A stretch of DNA of 23,048 nt from an uncultured Lachnospiraceae bacterium (lineage in GTDB: Bacteria > Bacillota > Clostridia > Lachnospirales > Lachnospiraceae): positions 1 to 23,048 of the forward strand of contig CAJTVK010000070.1 in NCBI GenBank assembly GCA_910579645.1. The letters run 5' to 3'. Position numbers and translations under genes: made by a program. Numbering within the stretch: the stretch's first letter is position 1; each line of letters opens with the position of its first letter. The notes beneath the pieces are model-generated. The model made no database searches. It saw only the letters and a list, made by a program, of their open reading frames with translations, and was not told the DNA's origin. Shown here piece after piece: positions 1 to 8,602 of this stretch.

Positions 1-66
1 TCGGCTGTCCATAGGCTCCCGGGTCTGGCATCTGCGCAGTCATAAAACCCAAAACCGATTTCCGTG
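1..66 (-). repeat. Left copy of a 66-bp dispersed/inverted repeat
   Basis: Read on the minus strand, this stretch begins CACGGAAATC and contains the palindromes CTGCGCAG and CCCGGG. It aligns without gaps to 22942-23007 on the plus strand, with 10 mismatches in 66 by my count. The window starts inside it, so its outer end is not visible. It lies just after the spoIVB stop codon, where a terminator or spo0A upstream region would be expected. No transposase or obvious coding function is present. A dispersed intergenic repeat family is the simplest reading. Confidence 0.8.
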
Positions 67-81
67 ACTGCACGGCATCCT

Positions 82-1383
82 TCAATGCGACAGCATATTT
101 TCAATAAAAATCCCATACCCTTTCGTGGAATCCTGCACCAGCACATGCGTAACGGCCCCTACGATCTTTCCGTCCTGCACAATCGGCGAACCGCTCATCC
201 CCTGCACAATCCCGCCGGTCAGAGCCAGCAGATCCGGATCCGTAATGCGCAGCACAATCCCCCTGTTCACATTATCATTATCCAGGTGGGTTTCCAATAT
301 CTCGATATCATAATAGTCCGGTTCTCCGTTAATGCTGCAGATAATCTGGGCTTTGCCTCTCGTTATCTCCTGTTTCAGGCCGATGGGAAGCGGGTCAAAA
401 GGCACCGTGGAATAAACCTGCTCACTGCAGCTGCCGAAAATCCCCTCACTGGTATTTTCCTTGATTTCCCCGATAATATTGGATTCGTCATATTCGATAT
501 ACCCGGTCAGTTCGCCCGGCGCGCCGTTCCCGCCCCTTGTGATTCCGATAATCTCCGTATGGTACAGCGTACCTTTTTCCAGTTCCATCAGCGTGCTTGT
601 GTCCACGTCATTGATTCCGTGTCCCAGCGCACCGAAATCCGCATGGTCGCCAAGATATGTCATGGTGCCCACGCCCTGCGCATTGTCCCTGATCCATATG
701 CCGATTTTATAGTCTCCTGACTGGCTGGTTTCCGGCCTCACTTTCAGCGTCAGGTTCTCTTCCCCCCGCTTTACCTGAAGCACCATCTCCTGCCCTTCGC
801 TGTGCTTCACTTTTTCCACGAAATCCCTTTTGCCGGTAACCTCCTCATCGTTCACCTCTGTAATATAATCGCCGGACTGCAGGACATACTGAGCCGGGCA
901 GAGGTTCTCCCCGTTTTCCCCGGTAAAATCCCCTACCCCGATGACAAGCACACCCTGTGTCTTCACATAAATCCCGATGGGTATCCCTGCGGGGGTGAGC
1001 GTTTTGTCCTGAATTACCTGCACATCCACCGTCTTCAGCGGAATGATGCCGAACAGCTTTAAATCCAGTACATATTTCTCTATGGTATTTGCTTTGATTG
1101 TGACCGGCTTCGCCAGATCGATATGGACGCTGTCCTTGGGGATGTTGGATTTCGTGAACCCACTTACTTCCACTGCCTCCTTATAGATTTCCCCCGATGC
1201 CGGCACCTGCAGATCCAATGTCTGATCCACGCCTGCCCGTATCTTTATATTGGAAGGCACCTTTTTCCAAAGGGCAAAGTAACAGGCGCAGATCAAAGCC
1301 GTCACACTGCCTGCCAATGCGAGATAAAGGCAGGTTCTATATTGATCCATTCTTGTCTTGGTCTTCTTGTTATTTCTTCGCAA
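82..1383 (-). CDS. spoIVB: SpoIVB serine peptidase (S55 family), sporulation signalling protease
   Basis: In Bacillus, SpoIVB is made in the forespore, secreted into the intermembrane space, and cleaves SpoIVFA to start pro-sigma-K processing. One membrane segment near the N-terminus (about residues 17-39) is followed by a PDZ-like region and the peptidase domain. Counted from the TTG used here, the triad candidates are His255 (in LGHGI), Asp382 (in ITDP) and Ser397 (in GMSGSPI). Their spacing equals that of B. subtilis His236, Asp363 and Ser378 as I recall them. It follows recN, as is usual. The start is uncertain. The open frame reaches TTG at 1404 and GTG at 1401, but their AGGGAG is very close. 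TTG at 1383 has AAAGGA nine bases upstream and also fits the possible sporulation promoter. ATG at 1350 is a further option. Confidence 0.93.
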   Translation of the reverse strand: MRRNNKKTKTRMDQYRTCLYLALAGSVTALICACYFALWKKVPSNIKIRAGVDQTLDLQVPASGEIYKEAVEVSGFTKSNIPKDSVHIDLAKPVTIKANTIEKYVLDLKLFGIIPLKTVDVQVIQDKTLTPAGIPIGIYVKTQGVLVIGVGDFTGENGENLCPAQYVLQSGDYITEVNDEEVTGKRDFVEKVKHSEGQEMVLQVKRGEENLTLKVRPETSQSGDYKIGIWIRDNAQGVGTMTYLGDHADFGALGHGINDVDTSTLMELEKGTLYHTEIIGITRGGNGAPGELTGYIEYDESNIIGEIKENTSEGIFGSCSEQVYSTVPFDPLPIGLKQEITRGKAQIICSINGEPDYYDIEILETHLDNDNVNRGIVLRITDPDLLALTGGIVQGMSGSPIVQDGKIVGAVTHVLVQDSTKGYGIFIENMLSH

Positions 1384-1430
1384 GTTCTCACATCCTTTCA
1401 CCAATCTCCCTTAGTATGTGAAGAACTTGC
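1380..1430 (-). promoter_or_regulatory. Inverted repeat spanning the spoIVB ribosome-binding and start region
   Basis: Bases 1380-1393 and 1416-1430 are inverted copies with 14 pairs and one bulged base. On the minus strand the 22-base loop holds AGGGAG and the alternative TTG/GTG starts. On the plus strand the stem is followed by T6 (1432-1437), so it also resembles a terminator for antisense transcription. Whether it acts in recN-spoIVB read-through RNA, in antisense termination or neither cannot be decided from sequence. Confidence 0.6.
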
Positions 1431-1440
1431 CTTTTTTACT
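1412..1440 (-). promoter_or_regulatory. Possible sigma-G/sigma-F promoter for spoIVB
   Basis: The minus strand has CATACTA (1412-1418), a full match to the forespore sigma -10 pattern CATnnTA. The upstream -35 candidate is weak (AGTAA at 1436-1440, 17 bases away, or GTAAA with 16). B. subtilis spoIVB is transcribed by sigma-F and sigma-G from the recN-spoIVB gap, which supports the position. Transcription from here would begin close to or past the AGGGAG, favouring the TTG start at 1383. Confidence 0.35.
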
Positions 1441-3120
1441 TTAGTATTGTTTTGTATTTCTTGCCAATTCTTTCATTTCACGGGCATTTTCCAATGCCGC
1501 ATCGGTAATTTCCGCCCCTCCCAGCATCCGCGCCAGCTCCCTCAGATCCTCTTCTCCCGCAATTTGCCGGATGGTAGTCACAGTCCGCTCCTTTTTTGCG
1601 CCTTTTTCTATTAAAAAGTGAACGTCCGACATAGCGGCTATCTGCGGCAGATGGGTGATGCAGATAATCTGATGATTCCGTCCTAAAATTCCCAGCTTTT
1701 CCGATACCTTCCAGGCAGTCTTCCCGCTGATGCCGGTATCAATCTCATCAAAAATCAGGGAAGATATCTCATCCTTATCCGCCAGCACGGTTTTAAATGC
1801 CAGCATAATACGCGACAGTTCGCCGCCGCTGGCCACTTGGCTCAACGGCTTCAGCCGTTCTCCCTTATTGGTGGAAATCATAAATTCTATATCGTCATAA
1901 CCCTCCGCGGAAAAATGTCCCGGCTGAGGCGTTACCTGAATTTCGAATTTTACATCCATGAAATTCAGTTCCTGCAGTGCCTGCTTTAACTGTTTTCCCA
2001 ATTCCTTGGCATATTTCACGCGCAATCCCGACAGTTTCCCGCAGGACTCTTCCAATTCCTGCCTTGTTTTCCCCAGCTTTTCTTCCAGCTGCTGCCTATA
2101 AACCTCATAATGCTCCAGCCTGCTTAGTTTTTCTTCTCCCTGCTGCTTATATGCAAGCACTTCCTCTATATGATTCCCGTATTTTGATTTTAAATGATTC
2201 AGCAGATTCAGGCGGTTTTCCGTCTGCACAAATTCCGTTTCGTCAAATTCCAGCCCTTCCAGATAGTCTGCCATCTGCCGATTGAAATCATTCAGCAGGT
2301 TGTCAATATCCCCAAGCATATTCTCCAGGTCGGCCAATGCCTCGTCATAAGAAGAGACGCTTCTTATTTCGCGCAAAGCCCGTCCGATATTTTCTCCCGC
2401 GCCCGCATCTTCTCCGGTCAGGCGGTACGCCCCGTAAGCCGCTTCCTTGATTTTCCGGCTGTTTACCATTCTGCGGTAATCCCTCTCCAGTTCTTCGTCC
2501 TCACCGGCCGTAAGCCCGGCCTCCTCGATTTCCTTCACTTCAAACCGAAGCAAGGCAGCATCCCGTTCCCTTGCTGCCTCATCCATTCCCCCTTCTTCCG
2601 TTTCCTTCAGAAGCTTCATATATTCCTGATAGCCGGCAGCCACTTGCTTTCTGCAGTCCGCCACCTTTTTCCCCGCATAATCATCCAGGATTTCCCGGTG
2701 CCGCTTTTTCTGCAGCAGCGTCTGATTCTCATGCTGCCCGTGAATGGCAATCAGCACTTCCGCAATTTCCTGCAGCTGCTTTGCCCCTACCGTTTCCCCG
2801 CATACCTTGCAGACACTTCTGGCAGGCATGATTTTTCTCTGGATCATGAATGTCCCGTCCTCTTCGGGAAAAAACTCCATCTCCTTCAGCCTCTGCGCCT
2901 GCCTGCCGTCCAATCGGAAAACCAGCTCAATCAGGGCATATTCCGCCCCGGTGCGGATTAATTCCTTATCTGCTTTTGCCCCCAAGGCAAGATTCACGGA
3001 ACCGATAATAATTGATTTTCCCGCACCGGTTTCCCCTGTCATGATATTCAGGCCTTCCCCAAAGCATATTTCCTCTTCGTCAATCAGCGCCAGATTTTTT
3101 ACATGCAAACTCACTAACAT
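1441..3120 (-). CDS. recN: DNA repair protein RecN (SMC-like ATPase)
   Basis: RecN gathers and tethers DNA ends during double-strand break repair in the cytoplasm. The 559-residue product shows the SMC/ABC plan. A Walker A motif GETGAGKS lies at about residues 29-36, long Glu/Lys/Leu-rich helices in the middle suggest a coiled coil, then come the ABC signature ASGGELSR, a Walker B segment ending FDEIDTGISG, and the H-loop THLPQIA. I chose ATG at 3120 because AAGGAG (3128-3133) lies seven bases upstream. The open frame continues ten codons further with no comparable ribosome site. The product is a normal length for the family. It follows argR by about 130 bases in which I see no terminator, and precedes spoIVB, the standard order in spore-forming Firmicutes. 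Confidence 0.96.
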   Translation of the reverse strand: MLVSLHVKNLALIDEEEICFGEGLNIMTGETGAGKSIIIGSVNLALGAKADKELIRTGAEYALIELVFRLDGRQAQRLKEMEFFPEEDGTFMIQRKIMPARSVCKVCGETVGAKQLQEIAEVLIAIHGQHENQTLLQKKRHREILDDYAGKKVADCRKQVAAGYQEYMKLLKETEEGGMDEAARERDAALLRFEVKEIEEAGLTAGEDEELERDYRRMVNSRKIKEAAYGAYRLTGEDAGAGENIGRALREIRSVSSYDEALADLENMLGDIDNLLNDFNRQMADYLEGLEFDETEFVQTENRLNLLNHLKSKYGNHIEEVLAYKQQGEEKLSRLEHYEVYRQQLEEKLGKTRQELEESCGKLSGLRVKYAKELGKQLKQALQELNFMDVKFEIQVTPQPGHFSAEGYDDIEFMISTNKGERLKPLSQVASGGELSRIMLAFKTVLADKDEISSLIFDEIDTGISGKTAWKVSEKLGILGRNHQIICITHLPQIAAMSDVHFLIEKGAKKERTVTTIRQIAGEEDLRELARMLGGAEITDAALENAREMKELARNTKQY

Positions 3121-3249
3121 CGCTCTACTCCTTATGTGTCCTCCGGGCAAAGAGCATCACATACCGTCTGTTTCTTTTGCCGGTTACCTGTTATCAAATA
3201 TCCCCATCAGGCAGCAATTCATTTTGCCCCCTCATGCCGATATCATTTC

Positions 3250-3696
3250 CTATAACATTTTCGAAATCTTGTCCATGACGGCTTTCGTATCTTCCACCGT
3301 ACGCACGGCCATCATAATGGTATCGTCCCCGGCTATGGAGCCTACGATTTCCTTCAGTTTCATGGCATCCACCGCCGCCGCCACCGCCATCGCCATTCCC
3401 GACACGGTTTTTATCACTAAAATATTCTGTGCCATATCCATGGATACAAACCCGTCTTTCAGCACCCTGATATATTTGTCCCCCAAATGTCTGTCGTCCT
3501 GCTTCAGCACCACATATTTCTGCTTCCCGTCTCCGGCAGGCACCTTGGAAAGCTTCAGTTCCCTGATATCCCGGGATATGGTGGCCTGTGTCACAGGGAA
3601 ACCGGCTTCTTTCAGGCGGTCAGCCAGTTCGTCCTGTGTTTCAATCTCGTAGTTTTCAATTAACTCCACGATTTTGCCAAGCCTGCTCTTCTTCAT
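3250..3696 (-). CDS. argR: Arginine repressor ArgR/AhrC
   Basis: ArgR is an arginine-dependent hexameric DNA-binding regulator that represses arginine synthesis and activates catabolism. The 148-residue length is typical. The N-terminal winged helix holds the recognition segment ATISRDIRELKL, and the C-terminal oligomerisation and arginine-binding domain carries GSIAGDDTIM, matching the family GTIAGDDT motif. The ribosome site GGAGG lies seven bases before the ATG. It sits 20 bases after nadK and upstream of recN, where ahrC is also found in Bacillus. I searched the following gap (3121-3249) for an ARG box and saw nothing convincing. Confidence 0.96.
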   Translation of the reverse strand: MKKSRLGKIVELIENYEIETQDELADRLKEAGFPVTQATISRDIRELKLSKVPAGDGKQKYVVLKQDDRHLGDKYIRVLKDGFVSMDMAQNILVIKTVSGMAMAVAAAVDAMKLKEIVGSIAGDDTIMMAVRTVEDTKAVMDKISKML

Positions 3697-3716
3697 AAAT
3701 AACCTCCGAATATCCG

Positions 3717-4649
3717 TTATGTCTCACTCATTTTCTTATGTAATACCTCCAGAAAGCTTACCCGGTTCAGCTTTACGATTCCCGTGGTCATTACTGCCCT
3801 CTCTATCTCTACCTTGTCGCCGGTATAAAGCAGCAGCTTCCGGCTCCCGTCAAAATTAACCTCCACCTGCTGAATGCTGTCTTCCCGGCCCGTTCCGATC
3901 TGCAGTTCAATCCGATCCTGCGGAGAAAGTATAATGCTCCTGGTATTCAGCGTATGCGGGCAGATTGGCGTCATCAGCAGAAGTTCCGCCTTAGGCTCCA
4001 CAATGGGTCCTCCCGCGGAAAGATTGTAGCCGGTGGAACCGGTAGGCGTTGCCACAATCACGCCGTCCGCATGGTATTCGTTCAGAAACTGCCCGTTTAC
4101 AAATACTTGAAAACGGATAATCTGCAGGGAACCGCTGCGGGTAACGGTAATGTCGTTCAGCGCATGGAATTCCTCCGTGCCGGTATCGGAAATGCCTTTT
4201 TCCTCATGCCTTTTTTTATGAAAACTGCCGCGCACGATACGGCCGGTCAGCATCATCCGCTGCTCCACTTCATACCGGTCTTCCATCAGCTGATCCAAGG
4301 CCGCATCCACCCCGTTCACCTCCACCTCCGCCAAATACCCCAAGGTGCCCAGGTTTATGCCCAGCAGCGGAATGTCCCTGTTTATCGTGTCCCTTGCCGC
4401 TTCCAGCAAAGTACCGTCGCCCCCCAGCACAAGGATGCAGTCCGCATCCGGGGGAATTTCTGCCGAATCCGTAAAACCCTGCGCAAAATCCGTGTTCTCC
4501 TCCGGCCCCGTACCTTCTCCCCCTTGGCCGACGCCTTTTACCTGTACCGTACATTTCTTACGGTTTCTCTCCAAATAATCCCTGATATAATTGGTTTTCT
4601 CCAGGCCGCAGTCCTTATGCCCGTTCGTAATCACATAAAAATGTTCCAT
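3717..4649 (-). CDS. nadK: NAD kinase
   Basis: NadK phosphorylates NAD+ to NADP+ using ATP or polyphosphate. Visible motifs are GGDGTLLEAAR (nucleotide binding, catalytic Asp), the LNDITV segment corresponding to the family NE/ND motif, and PTGSTGYNLSAGGP. The start is either ATG at 4673, overlapping the tlyA end, or ATG at 4649. I prefer 4649 because the protein then begins MEHFYVITN, like relatives; neither start has a strong ribosome site. A Gly/Glu/Pro-rich stretch before the GGDGT motif looks like a variable loop. Position between tlyA and argR is a clostridial arrangement and suggests co-transcription with the dxs-tlyA genes. Confidence 0.95.
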   Translation of the reverse strand: MEHFYVITNGHKDCGLEKTNYIRDYLERNRKKCTVQVKGVGQGGEGTGPEENTDFAQGFTDSAEIPPDADCILVLGGDGTLLEAARDTINRDIPLLGINLGTLGYLAEVEVNGVDAALDQLMEDRYEVEQRMMLTGRIVRGSFHKKRHEEKGISDTGTEEFHALNDITVTRSGSLQIIRFQVFVNGQFLNEYHADGVIVATPTGSTGYNLSAGGPIVEPKAELLLMTPICPHTLNTRSIILSPQDRIELQIGTGREDSIQQVEVNFDGSRKLLLYTGDKVEIERAVMTTGIVKLNRVSFLEVLHKKMSET

Positions 4650-4656
4650 TTTCCCG

Positions 4657-5544
4657 TTACCGCAGGCACTCATGGGCTTTCTTCACTGTCTCTTCCGTCA
4701 AAGCTTCCATCCCGGCCGCATGCGATGCCCCGCTTTCCCTCTGCCTTATTTCTTCCAATCTCCGTTCCGCCGCCTCTTCCGTAAGACCGGCGGTTTCTTC
4801 CGTAATATTCTGCTTTTTCCCAAGATAAGCCAGATACTCGATATTTCCCTCCGGCCCTTTCACCGGGGAATAATCCAGGCCAAGCACGGAAAAACCTGTC
4901 AGATCGGCATAATCCACCACTTTCCCTATGACTTCCCTATGGGTTTCCGGTTCCCGGACGACCCCCTTTTTTCCCACTTTTTCCCGGCCGGCCTCAAACT
5001 GAGGCTTAATCAGGCATACCATCTGCCCTGCGTCCGTCAGCAGATTTCTTGCCGGTATCAGTATTTTTGTAAGGGAAATAAAAGAAACGTCCACGGAAGC
5101 GAAATCCGGCGGTTCCGGAATATCCTCCGGAAGCATATAGCGGAAATTAGTCTTTTCCATACATACCACACGTTCATCCGTCCGTAATTTCCAGTCCAGC
5201 TGTCCGTGCCCCACATCCACGGAGTACACACGGGCCGCACCGCTTTGCAGCATACAGTCCGTAAAGCCTCCGGTGGAAGCGCCGATGTCCATGCATATCT
5301 TTCCCTGCAGCCCGATTCCGAAAGAAGCCATTGCCTTTTCCAGCTTCAGCCCTCCCCGGCTCACATATTTCAAAGTACTGCCCTTCACCTCAATACGGAC
5401 CTTCGCCCCGTCAAAGGATGTTCCTGCCTTATCTTCCCTCTGTCCGTCCACAAATACATTGCCTGACATAATGACGGCCTTTGCCTTTTCCCTGGAGGGG
5501 GCATATCCCTGCTGCACCAGAAGCACATCCAAACGTTCCTTCAT
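4657..5544 (-). CDS. tlyA: TlyA-family rRNA 2'-O-methyltransferase (S4 plus FtsJ-like domain)
   Basis: TlyA-family proteins methylate ribose 2'-OH groups in rRNA; some are also described as haemolysins, a less secure assignment. The N-terminal S4 RNA-binding domain covers about residues 1-60. The Rossmann methyltransferase starts near CMDIGASTGGFTDCML, the SAM-binding motif. The conserved SRGGLKLEKA, LIKPQFE and SPVKGPEGNIEYL segments carry expected catalytic lysines and glutamate. The start at 5544 has AGGAGGG upstream; the frame is open 11 codons further but without a ribosome site. Its ribosome site overlaps the end of dxs, so translation is likely coupled. The Ala/Glu/Arg-rich C-terminal tail beyond the catalytic domain is not conserved in my experience of the family. 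Confidence 0.93.
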   Translation of the reverse strand: MKERLDVLLVQQGYAPSREKAKAVIMSGNVFVDGQREDKAGTSFDGAKVRIEVKGSTLKYVSRGGLKLEKAMASFGIGLQGKICMDIGASTGGFTDCMLQSGAARVYSVDVGHGQLDWKLRTDERVVCMEKTNFRYMLPEDIPEPPDFASVDVSFISLTKILIPARNLLTDAGQMVCLIKPQFEAGREKVGKKGVVREPETHREVIGKVVDYADLTGFSVLGLDYSPVKGPEGNIEYLAYLGKKQNITEETAGLTEEAAERRLEEIRQRESGASHAAGMEALTEETVKKAHECLR

Positions 5545-5554
5545 GCCTTCCCTC

Positions 5555-7417
5555 CTACAGTGCGCTGTATGCGGCAAGGATACGTTTCACCACGCTGTCC
5601 GCATCCATGCCCAGTTCTTTCTTCAGAAGTTCCACATTTCCATGCTCCACATAAGCATCGGGTATATGGACAGCCAGCATCGCCCCGCCGCCCGTGCGGT
5701 CCGTGAAGTCTCTCACTTTCTCGCCGAACCCGCCGCTTGCCACGTTCTCTTCCATCGTCACCAACAGCTTATGTACCGCCCGCGCTTCCATCACCGTCTC
5801 TTCGTCAATCGGCTTTACAAACCTGGCATTTATGAGAGAACAGGAATAGCCCCTTTCCTTCAGTTCCCTGCGTACCTGCTCCGCCACCTTCACCATGCTC
5901 CCTACCGCCAGCAGACAGATATCCTCTTCCCTATATATCCACTCTGCCTTTCCGTATGCAATCGGGAGCCGGTATTCCTTCAGCCCGTCATAGGCCTCCC
6001 CCCGCGGATAGCGTATGGCGATGGGTGCCCCAAAGCCTACCGCAAATTTCATCATATCCGACAGTTCCCATTTATTCTTGGGAGCCATAATATGCATATT
6101 GGGAATGGATGACAGGTAGGATAAGTCAAAGATGCCCTGATGGGTTTCCCCGTCGCTGCCCACCAGCCCCGCCCGGTCGACGGCAAAGGTAACCGGAAGA
6201 TTCTGTATGCAGACATCATGCAGAATCTGGTCATAGGCTCTTTGCAGAAAAGAGGAATAAACTGCCACGATGGGCTTCAGCCCTCCCGCCGCCAGCCCTG
6301 CCGCAAAGGTCACTGCATGCTCTTCCGCAATTCCCACATCGAAGAAACGCTCCGGATACATATTATGGAACCTTTTCAGCCCTGTTCCGTCGGGCATGGC
6401 TGCCGTAATTGCCACCACCTTTTCGTCCCGCTGTCCCAGTTTGGTCATGACCGTGGAGAAAATATCCGTATAGTTGGCTTTTGTCCGAGGGTGCGTGGGC
6501 AGTCCCGTTTCTATTTCAAAAGGCTCCGCACCGTGGAACCTGGCCGGATGTCTCTCCGCCGGTACATATCCTTTCCCCTTCTGCGTCAGCACATGTACGA
6601 TAACTGCCTTTTTCACCCTCTTCGCTTCCTGCAGAACGCGAATCAGCCGGGGGATATCATGACCATCCACCGGCCCTAAGTAAGTCACTCCCATATCCTC
6701 GAACATCATTCCCGGGATGACCAGCTGCTTGAAGCTGTTTTTGGCGCGGCGGATGAACTTCACCATCTGATCCCCATATTTGGGCATGTCCTTCAGCGTA
6801 TTATATACCCCGTCCCTAAGCCCCAGATATTTATCCGCGGTGCGGACATTGTTCAGATATTTGGATACCCCTCCTACATTTTCCGAAATGGACATATTAT
6901 TGTCGTTCAGCACGATAATGAAATTCGTATCCAGCCTTGCCGCATTGTTCAGAGCCTCATAAGCCATCCCGCCGGTCAGGGAACCGTCTCCGATAACCGA
7001 AACTACCGTATGTTTTTCCCCTTTCAGATCTCTGGCCTTTACCAGCCCCAGCCCGGCTGATATGGAAGTGGAACTGTGCCCGGTATCAAAAGCGTCACAG
7101 TCGCTTTCCTTCCGTTTCGGAAAGCCGCTCATTCCGCCGTATTTTCGAAGCGTCTCAAAACCGTCCCTCCGGCCGGTCAGCAGTTTATGAGTATAGGACT
7201 GATGCCCCACATCCCAGATAATTTTATCTTCCGGCAGGTTCAGCGCAAGGTGCAGCGCCATAGTCAGTTCCACCGCGCCAAGATTCGAGCCGAGATGCCC
7301 CCCCGTTATGCTGATTTTCTCTATCAGGAACTCCCTGATTTCCTCCGCCAGCGCATCATAGTCCTCTTCCGCTATACTCTTAATATCGTTAACCTGCCGA
7401 ATACTGTCCAAAAGCAT
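5555..7417 (-). CDS. dxs: 1-deoxy-D-xylulose-5-phosphate synthase
   Basis: Dxs condenses pyruvate with glyceraldehyde 3-phosphate, the first step of the MEP route to isoprenoids. The 620-residue protein shows HLGSNLGAVELT and DVGHQSYTHK near the N-terminus, a thiamine diphosphate motif starting GDGSLTGGMAYEALNN and ending LNDNNMSIS, the pyrimidine-domain glutamate in EEHAVTFAAGLA, and a C-terminal transketolase domain. I chose ATG at 7417, giving MLLDSIRQ as in relatives, with AGAGGG seven bases upstream. An in-frame ATG at 7447 overlaps the ispA stop and is the main alternative. It lies directly after ispA, so two isoprenoid genes are adjacent. Confidence 0.96.
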   Translation of the reverse strand: MLLDSIRQVNDIKSIAEEDYDALAEEIREFLIEKISITGGHLGSNLGAVELTMALHLALNLPEDKIIWDVGHQSYTHKLLTGRRDGFETLRKYGGMSGFPKRKESDCDAFDTGHSSTSISAGLGLVKARDLKGEKHTVVSVIGDGSLTGGMAYEALNNAARLDTNFIIVLNDNNMSISENVGGVSKYLNNVRTADKYLGLRDGVYNTLKDMPKYGDQMVKFIRRAKNSFKQLVIPGMMFEDMGVTYLGPVDGHDIPRLIRVLQEAKRVKKAVIVHVLTQKGKGYVPAERHPARFHGAEPFEIETGLPTHPRTKANYTDIFSTVMTKLGQRDEKVVAITAAMPDGTGLKRFHNMYPERFFDVGIAEEHAVTFAAGLAAGGLKPIVAVYSSFLQRAYDQILHDVCIQNLPVTFAVDRAGLVGSDGETHQGIFDLSYLSSIPNMHIMAPKNKWELSDMMKFAVGFGAPIAIRYPRGEAYDGLKEYRLPIAYGKAEWIYREEDICLLAVGSMVKVAEQVRRELKERGYSCSLINARFVKPIDEETVMEARAVHKLLVTMEENVASGGFGEKVRDFTDRTGGGAMLAVHIPDAYVEHGNVELLKKELGMDADSVVKRILAAYSAL

Positions 7418-7443
7418 ATCCATACCCTCTTTATCCTTTTTTC

Positions 7444-8361
7444 TCATTTTTCCCTGACTGTCAGCTGCCGGATTAACTCTTCCAGGAATTCGTTTCTCTC
7501 GGGAAACGAAGCAATAATGGAGACAGCCTCTTCCGAAAGCCTTCTCACCTCTTCTTTTGCCTGACCGATTCCCTTTAAAGTGACGTAAGTAGTCTTATGG
7601 TTTTTCTCGTCGCTGCCCACTGCCTTTCCCAATACCTCCTGACTGCCGACAACGTCCAATATATCATCCTGAATCTGAAATGCAACGCCGATATTATACG
7701 CGCAGGTTTCCAGCCTGCGGATTTCCTCTTCCCCTGCTCCTGCCAATATGGCTCCCACTTCCATGGCGCTTTGAATCAGTGCCGCCGTCTTATGCTCATG
7801 GATGAAAAGCAGCAGTTCTTCCGTTACCGGCTCTTGCGAATCTTCCGCATCCCTCCGCTCCGCTTCCATATCCGCCGTCTGCCCGCCGATCATCCCGTAT
7901 ATGCCTGCTTTTTGGGCAAAAACCGCCAAAGCTTCCGCTGCCCGTTCCAGCTGGTTTTTGTCTTTCGCTTTCCCGAAAGCTTTCACCGCAGTCTCAAAAG
8001 CAAAATTCAGCAGCCCGTCCCCTGCCAGTACTGCCATGCCCTCGCCGTACACCGCATGGGTCGTCTTTCTCCCTCTGCGGTATTCGTCATTGTCCATGCA
8101 GGGAAGGTCGTCATGCACCAGCGAATAAGTATGCACCATTTCCAGAGCCGCCATGAACGGTTCTGCCAATTCGCCCCCGCCGCCGAACATATGATAAGTT
8201 TCCTGCATCAGCATAGGGCGCAGCCTCTTCCCGCCGGCCAGCACACTGTAATTCATCGCTTCAATGACCGTTTTCTGACAGCCTTTTTCCTCCGGAAGAT
8301 ATTTTCCGATAATCTCCTCTATATGCGCAACCTTTGCATCCAGTTCCTCTTTAAAATTCAT
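7444..8361 (-). CDS. ispA: Farnesyl/geranyl diphosphate synthase (short-chain polyprenyl synthetase)
   Basis: The enzyme joins isopentenyl diphosphate to allylic diphosphates to give geranyl and farnesyl diphosphate. The first Asp-rich motif is DDLPCMDND with the nearby RRGR, the second is DDILD. GGKRLRP and the GGQTADM segment are also typical of the family. The product is 305 residues from ATG 8361, a usual length. Earlier starts (ATG 8373, GTG 8379) are open but lack a clear ribosome site. The gene overlaps the end of xseB by about 11 bases. Chain length cannot be fixed from sequence alone, although the context with dxs and the family fits farnesyl diphosphate. Confidence 0.95.
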   Translation of the reverse strand: MNFKEELDAKVAHIEEIIGKYLPEEKGCQKTVIEAMNYSVLAGGKRLRPMLMQETYHMFGGGGELAEPFMAALEMVHTYSLVHDDLPCMDNDEYRRGRKTTHAVYGEGMAVLAGDGLLNFAFETAVKAFGKAKDKNQLERAAEALAVFAQKAGIYGMIGGQTADMEAERRDAEDSQEPVTEELLLFIHEHKTAALIQSAMEVGAILAGAGEEEIRRLETCAYNIGVAFQIQDDILDVVGSQEVLGKAVGSDEKNHKTTYVTLKGIGQAKEEVRRLSEEAVSIIASFPERNEFLEELIRQLTVREK

Positions 8362-8602
8362 CCGTCTGCCCATCCTCACTGATTTTCAACACTTTCTTTT
8401 CCACCCGGTCAATCTTCTCGTTGCAGTACTTCAATATTTCCATCCCTTTTTGATATGCCTGAAAAGACTCTTCCAAAGTAATGTCTTCCGATTCCAGACG
8501 TGCCACGATGTCCTCCAATGCATCAAACGCATCCTCCAGAGGAAGCTCCTGCACCGTCCCTTCCGCCATGCCGTCTTCACCGGCTGCCGTCCTGGTTCCC
8601 AT
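8351..8602 (-). CDS. xseB: Exodeoxyribonuclease VII small subunit
   Basis: XseB binds XseA to form exodeoxyribonuclease VII, which degrades single-stranded DNA from both ends. The 83-residue protein has the family signature LEDAFDALEDIVARLE followed by LEESFQAYQKGM and a helical end. ATG at 8602 has AAGGAG about seven bases upstream, so I keep the full N-terminus, which includes a short Gly/Ala/Glu-rich extension before the conserved helix. It overlaps xseA by 26 bases and ispA by about 11, which points to translational coupling of subunits. Confidence 0.95.
   Translation of the reverse strand: MGTRTAAGEDGMAEGTVQELPLEDAFDALEDIVARLESEDITLEESFQAYQKGMEILKYCNEKIDRVEKKVLKISEDGQTDEF

Noticed and set aside
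1..81. Terminal inverted repeats of a 23-kb transposon or genomic island
   Set aside because: The copies differ at 15 percent of positions, no transposase or recombinase is present, and the enclosed genes are core chromosomal genes in their usual order.
3121..3249. ARG box or a separate promoter between argR and recN
   Set aside because: Only weak AT-rich half-site likeness is visible, and no good -35/-10 pair was found.
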